64,000 nt of DNA from Cecembia lonarensis LW9 (GTDB taxonomy: Bacteria > Bacteroidota > Bacteroidia > Cytophagales > Cyclobacteriaceae): assembly GCF_000298295.1 (NCBI RefSeq), contig NZ_AMGM01000007.1:1-64000 (forward strand), in the 5' to 3' direction. Below the pieces are notes generated by a model. It was not told where the DNA came from and ran no database searches. It saw only the letters and a list, made by a program, of their open reading frames with translations. Position numbers and translations under genes: made by a program. This document shows positions 59,491 to 64,000 of this stretch, piece by piece (the stretch's first letter is position 1; each line of letters opens with the position of its first letter).

Positions 59491-62400
59491 TCAGATTATT
59501 TGATATACCACTTCTGGGATCTGACCTAAATCTTTGATCATTTCATTGGAGGGATCCACGGTATAACGTTTTGACATCAGATCTAAGGTAATGTTTTCTT
59601 TGTTGTCAATGATATTAATGTACAGCTTGGCCTCACCTTTGTATTTTTGGGTGATACCTTCCAATTTTTCCATCAAATCAAAACTCAGGTCATCCAAATC
59701 AATATTCACCCGAAGACCTTTTATCATTTTACCCCGGACATCACTGAGCAACATCATGCTGCTGATTTTAAACTCAAACTCGTTTTCTTTCCATTTGTTT
59801 GGATGTACGGCACCGGTTATGTAGATAAACCAACCCGTCATGAAGTATTCTTTGTATTTGATGTAATCTTCGCCAAAGATGAAAAAGGTATGGCCGCCAT
59901 GATAATCTTCCAAGGTAAGTGTGCCAAAAGGTTTGCCGGTTTTGGTGGTCCTGTGTGCAAAACTTGTCACCATGCCTGCCGCTTTTACCTCTCCTTTTTT
60001 CTTTAGGTTTTCCAAGTCGGGAAATTCCGTTAACGGCGTGTTGGTAAAGGACTCCATCTCTACCTTAAACTGGTCCAAGGGGTGCCCTGATATATACAAA
60101 CCTACTACCTCTTTTTCAATGTTCAATTCCTGTAGTTGGCTGAAAGGTTCCATATGAGTCACAGAAGGCAGCGGTACTTCCATACCTGATCCTCCACCAA
60201 ACAAGCTTACTTGGGCGCTATCTGCTTCCTGCTGCACTTTTTGGGCATACTTTACAGCCTTCTCCAATAAGGTCACATCGCCATCAGGTGCTTCAAGGTA
60301 TTGTCTTCTGTGGTATTGAGGAAAACAATCAAAACTACCCGCCATGGCCAGGGATTCAAGAGACTTCTTGTTCAAGGCCCTGGAATTCACCCTTTTGCAA
60401 AACTCGAAAATGTTGGTGTATTTGCCTTTTTTCTCTCTTTCTTCTACGATGGCGTCAACTGCTGCTCCACCAACGCCTTTGATGGCAGCCATTCCAAAGC
60501 GGATTTGCCCTTCTTGGTTCACAGTAAAACCATTTTTGGACTCATTGACATCTGGCCCCAAAACGGAAATGCCCATCCGCTTACACTCTTCCATGAAAAA
60601 GGTTACTTGGCTGATATCGTTCATGTTATTACTCAACACCGAGGCCATGTATTCAGCTGGGTAATGGGCTTTTAGATAAGCCGTTTGATAAGCTACCCAA
60701 GCATAGCAGGTAGAGTGGGATTTATTGAAGGCATAAGAAGCAAAGGCTTCCCAGTCTTTCCAGATTTTTTCAAGTTTTTTAGCATCATGCCCTTTTGCGG
60801 AGGCTTGTTCGATGAACTTGGGTTTCATCTTGTCCAAGACGTCTTTCTGTTTCTTACCCATGGCCTTTCTTAATACGTCTGCCTCACCTTTGGTAAAGCC
60901 GGCCAGTTTTTGGGAAAGCAACATCACCTGCTCCTGATAGACAGTAATCCCATATGTCTCTTCCAGGTACTCCTGCATATCATCCAAATCATAGGTGATG
61001 GGTTCATGCCCATGCTTCCTTTTGATAAAAGAAGGTATGTATTCCAAAGGTCCCGGGCGGTAGAGTGCATTCATGGCAATCAAGTCGGCAAAAACTGTTG
61101 GTTTTAGTTCCCGCATGTATTTTTGCATCCCAGGGGATTCGTATTGGAAAATCCCAACCGTTTCTCCCCTTTGGAATAATTCGTAGGTCTTCACGTCATC
61201 TATGGGAAAATTATCCGGGTCAAGTTCAATGCCATGCCTTTCCTTTACAATTTTGACAGCGTCCTTAATTAGGGTGAGTGTCTTCAGGCCCAAGAAGTCC
61301 ATTTTAAGTAGTCCTGCACTTTCTACTACGGCATTGTCAAACTGTGTACAGACCATATCTGAATCTTTGGCCAATGCAACAGGGACAAAGTTGGTGATGT
61401 CATCAGGTGTAATGATGACACCACAGGCATGTATACCGGTATTCCTCACCGAACCCTCCAGTACTTTTGCCTGATTGATGGTTTTAGAGAGTTCATCCTG
61501 TCCCTTGGAAATCCGAATCAACTCCTCGGCCTTAGTCAGGTCTTCCCCGTTTCCTTTAAGCTTTTCAGATAGTTTTGCCCGGTCCTTTGATAAGTCAAAT
61601 AAAGCTTTCAGCTTGATGTCAGGAACCAATTTGGCCAAGCGGTCTGCCTCAGACAAGGGGAGGTTTAGTACCCTTGCCGTATCTCTAATGGCAGATTTTG
61701 CTGCCATGGTGCCGTAAGTGATGATTTGGGCTACCTGTTTGGACCCATATTTATTGATTACATAATCGATGACTTTCTGACGGCCTTCATCATCAAAGTC
61801 AATATCAATATCCGGTAAGGAAACCCTGTCCGGGTTTAGAAACCTCTCAAAAAGGAGATCATAGGCAATGGGATCCACATTGGTAATTCCAATACAGTAG
61901 GCTACCGCTGATCCGGCTGCAGATCCCCTTCCAGGTCCCACTGAAACACCCATTTGTCTGGCAGCTCCGGTGAAGTCCTGAACAATCAAAAAGTAACCTG
62001 GATAGCCTGTTCTTTCAATAGTTTCAAGCTCAAAATCCAACCTTTCTTTGATTTCATCGGTAATGACAGGATACCGTTTTTTTGCACCCTCATAGGTGAG
62101 ATGTCTCAGGTAGGCATTTTCCCCACGTTTGCCCCCGTCTTTATCATCTTCCGCATGCTTAAACTCCTCTGGGATGTCAAACTTCGGAAGTAGCACATCC
62201 CTTTGGAGTTTGTAGGTCTCGATTTTTTCTACAATTTCGTTGGTACAGGCAATGGCTTCAGGGAGGTCCGCGAAGAGTTTTTTCATTTCTTCTGGACTTT
62301 TTAGATAAAATTCATCATTGGGGAAACCATAGCGATATTCCCTGCCTCGTTTTCCTACGTATTTTTTAGGTTTTTCTACTAGCTCCCCATCTTTGACACA

Positions 62401-63777
62401 AAGTAGGATATCATGGGCCTTGGCATCCACCTTATGGTTGTAATAGGTGTTATTTGCTGCAAAATATTTAACGCCATATTTCTGCGCAAAACTTAGTAAT
62501 ACTTCATTCACTTTTTCCTCTTCAGGAATACCATGTCGGTTGAGCTCTACATAGAAGTCTTCTCCAAACTGCTCTTTCCACCAAAGGAAGGCTTCTTCGG
62601 CCTGGGTATCTCCGACATTCAAAATCAAGTAAGGAATTTCCCCCCAAAGTCCTCCCGTGCTTGCTATTAAATCATCTTTATATTGGATAAGAAGGTCTTT
62701 ATCTATTCGTGGCAAATAATAATAGCCCTCTATATTGGCATAAGAGGCCAGTTTTGCCAAGTTATGATACCCATTTTTGTTTTTCGCCAAGAGTACAGTT
62801 TGGAATCCATCATCCTTACTGGATTTATTTTTTCGGTCCCTGGAGAGGTTAAACTCACAGCCTATGATGGGTTTGATATCTGCTCCCAAGGCTGCCCGTA
62901 CAAAATGAAATGCCCCCATCATATTTCCATGATCGGTCATGGCTATGGCCGGCATATTCATCTGTTTTGCCAGATTGATCAAGGCAGGGATTTCTGAGGT
63001 TGCCTGAAGCACGGAATATTGTGTGTGTACATGCAAGTGGGAGAACGGCATGTCCACCATGTCAGAAATATCTGCTGTACCGGCTGCTTTTAGCACTTCT
63101 TTGGCGGCAATCTTGGTTTCATCTTTGGCTGCCGCAAAGTTGGCTTCGTCAAGTTTAGGTGCTTGGTAAATCACTTCATTGTATGTGATTCCAGGCTCAG
63201 GTTTGATGACCTGTTGTTCAATCAGTCCAAAAAAACATTTGGCAGTAGCGTCGACATCGTATGCTGCATCGTGCGCATCAGCAAATCCATTACCAAAGAG
63301 CTTATGGTGGAGCTCTGTTAGGGTGGGCCATTTGAATTTACCACCTTTACCACCAGGAATTGCGCAAAAATCTGTGGCTAGGTCTTTGGTGTCCAGTTCT
63401 GCCATTTCCCTCAGCTGCATTGGGATTTCTTTTCTGAGAAACTCAGCACCTACTACATTGATATCGAAGCCAATATTATGCCCTACCAAGTATTTGGCTT
63501 TGGCTACATCTTCATGGAAGACTTGCAGTACCTTGTTAAGTGCATGACCTTCTTTTATTGCCCTTTCAGTAGAAATACCATGTACTTTTTCGGCATTGTA
63601 GGGGATGGTGAAGCCTTCCGGTTTGACAATGAAATTGTTATTTGAAATCAGATTACCCTTGGCATCATGGAGTTGCCAGGCGAGTTGGACCAGCCTGGGC
63701 CAGTTGTCCAAATCTTCCATTGGGGCATCGTAATTTCTCGGTAATCCTGTGGTTTCGGTATCAAAAATAATGTACAT
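59491..63777 (-). CDS. dnaE: DNA polymerase III alpha subunit with N-terminal exonuclease domain
   Basis: Replicative polymerase, 1428 aa. Residues 1-200 are a DnaQ/epsilon-type 3'-5' exonuclease (D6 and E8 in DTETTG, D104 or so in VGHNIGFDINV, HDAAYDVDATAKC), normally a separate protein. From about 240 comes the PHP domain (HLHVHTQYS, H247, H249, H251; MTDHGNM), then the polymerase palm with PDIDIDFDD (D656, D658), finger and tau-binding parts, and an OB domain near 1270-1330. The exonuclease fusion occurs in other Bacteroidota DnaE proteins. Proofreading in cis is inferred. Single gene. Confidence 0.95.
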   Translation of the reverse strand: MYIIFDTETTGLPRNYDAPMEDLDNWPRLVQLAWQLHDAKGNLISNNNFIVKPEGFTIPYNAEKVHGISTERAIKEGHALNKVLQVFHEDVAKAKYLVGHNIGFDINVVGAEFLRKEIPMQLREMAELDTKDLATDFCAIPGGKGGKFKWPTLTELHHKLFGNGFADAHDAAYDVDATAKCFFGLIEQQVIKPEPGITYNEVIYQAPKLDEANFAAAKDETKIAAKEVLKAAGTADISDMVDMPFSHLHVHTQYSVLQATSEIPALINLAKQMNMPAIAMTDHGNMMGAFHFVRAALGADIKPIIGCEFNLSRDRKNKSSKDDGFQTVLLAKNKNGYHNLAKLASYANIEGYYYLPRIDKDLLIQYKDDLIASTGGLWGEIPYLILNVGDTQAEEAFLWWKEQFGEDFYVELNRHGIPEEEKVNEVLLSFAQKYGVKYFAANNTYYNHKVDAKAHDILLCVKDGELVEKPKKYVGKRGREYRYGFPNDEFYLKSPEEMKKLFADLPEAIACTNEIVEKIETYKLQRDVLLPKFDIPEEFKHAEDDKDGGKRGENAYLRHLTYEGAKKRYPVITDEIKERLDFELETIERTGYPGYFLIVQDFTGAARQMGVSVGPGRGSAAGSAVAYCIGITNVDPIAYDLLFERFLNPDRVSLPDIDIDFDDEGRQKVIDYVINKYGSKQVAQIITYGTMAAKSAIRDTARVLNLPLSEADRLAKLVPDIKLKALFDLSKDRAKLSEKLKGNGEDLTKAEELIRISKGQDELSKTINQAKVLEGSVRNTGIHACGVIITPDDITNFVPVALAKDSDMVCTQFDNAVVESAGLLKMDFLGLKTLTLIKDAVKIVKERHGIELDPDNFPIDDVKTYELFQRGETVGIFQYESPGMQKYMRELKPTVFADLIAMNALYRPGPLEYIPSFIKRKHGHEPITYDLDDMQEYLEETYGITVYQEQVMLLSQKLAGFTKGEADVLRKAMGKKQKDVLDKMKPKFIEQASAKGHDAKKLEKIWKDWEAFASYAFNKSHSTCYAWVAYQTAYLKAHYPAEYMASVLSNNMNDISQVTFFMEECKRMGISVLGPDVNESKNGFTVNQEGQIRFGMAAIKGVGGAAVDAIVEEREKKGKYTNIFEFCKRVNSRALNKKSLESLAMAGSFDCFPQYHRRQYLEAPDGDVTLLEKAVKYAQKVQQEADSAQVSLFGGGSGMEVPLPSVTHMEPFSQLQELNIEKEVVGLYISGHPLDQFKVEMESFTNTPLTEFPDLENLKKKGEVKAAGMVTSFAHRTTKTGKPFGTLTLEDYHGGHTFFIFGEDYIKYKEYFMTGWFIYITGAVHPNKWKENEFEFKISSMMLLSDVRGKMIKGLRVNIDLDDLSFDLMEKLEGITQKYKGEAKLYINIIDNKENITLDLMSKRYTVDPSNEMIKDLGQIPEVVYQII

Positions 63778-63925
63778 ACAAACTCCTGAATTTTGGGATT
63801 CTAAAATAAGTGATATCTCTTTGCACTACCCTATCATTGGCATAAATTGTCCCAAAATATTTTATTTGAACCAGATACTTGAACAAGCCGTTTTATTATA
63901 CGAACAATTTAAATATCTTTAGTCC

Positions 63926-64000
63926 ATGCAGGCATACGAATTTATCAATAATCTGATACCTCCTTTGAAACCAACTGATAAGACCAAGATGGCCTTGTCA
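63926..64000 (+). CDS. Probable CBS-domain protein, 5' end only
   Basis: An ATG-started frame runs off the window after 25 codons: MQAYEFINNLIPPLKPTDKT. The pattern of an initial helix and IPPLKPTD fits the start of CBS-domain proteins in this phylum. It diverges from dnaE. The 148-bp gap between them (63778-63925) has no other gene; a TATCTTTA, close to a -7 element, lies just before the ATG. Identity is tentative because so little is present. Confidence 0.55.
   Translation, partial: MQAYEFINNLIPPLKPTDKTKMALS

Overview
The window is chromosomal DNA from a member of the Bacteroidota, most likely the order Cytophagales near the Cyclobacteriaceae (Algoriphagus/Echinicola/Belliella type). The support is a type IX secretion tail on a large secreted protein, Bacteroidota-style promoters (TTTG, about 20 nt, TAnnTTTG), almost no Shine-Dalgarno sequences except a very strong one before rpsU, a separate atpD-atpC pair, an HmuY-type heme locus, the operon nusB-ytxH-DUF1573-yajC-ybbR-coaE, and a DNA polymerase III alpha subunit carrying its own proofreading exonuclease domain. 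The placement is an inference; there is no rRNA gene here.

Layout. 0-8 kb: M28 peptidase, an unknown secreted protein, a TlpA-like lipoprotein, a hairpin-rich gene-free stretch (3.9-4.7 kb), a DEAD-box helicase, dihydroorotase, tRNA-His and a 46-codon gene with its own terminator. 8-13.7 kb: a six-gene operon with a debranching enzyme, a GT4 glycosyltransferase and a GH57 enzyme (glycogen or alpha-glucan metabolism), then a RidA-like lipoprotein and two small envelope proteins. 13.7-25.6 kb: DUF2461, MurF, a T9SS cargo protein, PanB, a phosphoribosyltransferase, ferrochelatase, a MITE-like element, an MFS transporter, HPF, a XerC-type recombinase, ribosomal protein bS21 and ATP synthase epsilon and beta. 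25.9-33.1 kb: a complete heme-acquisition operon (HmuT, HmuU, HmuV, HmuS-like, TonB-dependent receptor, HmuY) with related 19-bp palindromes at its front and again at the receptor start codon. 33.1-43.1 kb: NlpC/P60 lipoprotein, TPR lipoprotein, the nusB-coaE operon with a frameshifted yajC, an amino-acid dehydrogenase, an ABC exporter and two unknown proteins.

43.3-47.7 kb is the unusual part. It is AT-rich and contains two modules on the minus strand. Each has a tiny secreted cysteine peptide followed by a lipoprotein (one clear and one probable six-bladed beta-propeller), and each is preceded by a nearly identical block of about 350 bp. One propeller gene is frameshifted, and an unidentified gene fragment and dispersed repeats lie between the modules. 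The layout resembles NVEALA-peptide/propeller loci of Bacteroidota, whose function I do not know to be established. This is the best candidate here for an undescribed system.

47.7-64 kb: HtpG, an M81-family lipoprotein, the cytochrome c maturation operon ccmB-ccmC-ccmD-ccmE-ccmF (CcmE is the Cys-x-x-x-Tyr variant), a DUF2520 oxidoreductase, a DUF502 membrane protein, a DUF1080 protein, thioredoxin, DnaE, and the first 25 codons of a probable CBS-domain protein. Heme runs through the window: hemH makes it, hmu genes import it and ccm genes attach it to cytochromes. Two genes (yajC and a propeller lipoprotein) are each disrupted by the apparent loss of one A from an A run, which could be real decay or base-calling error.
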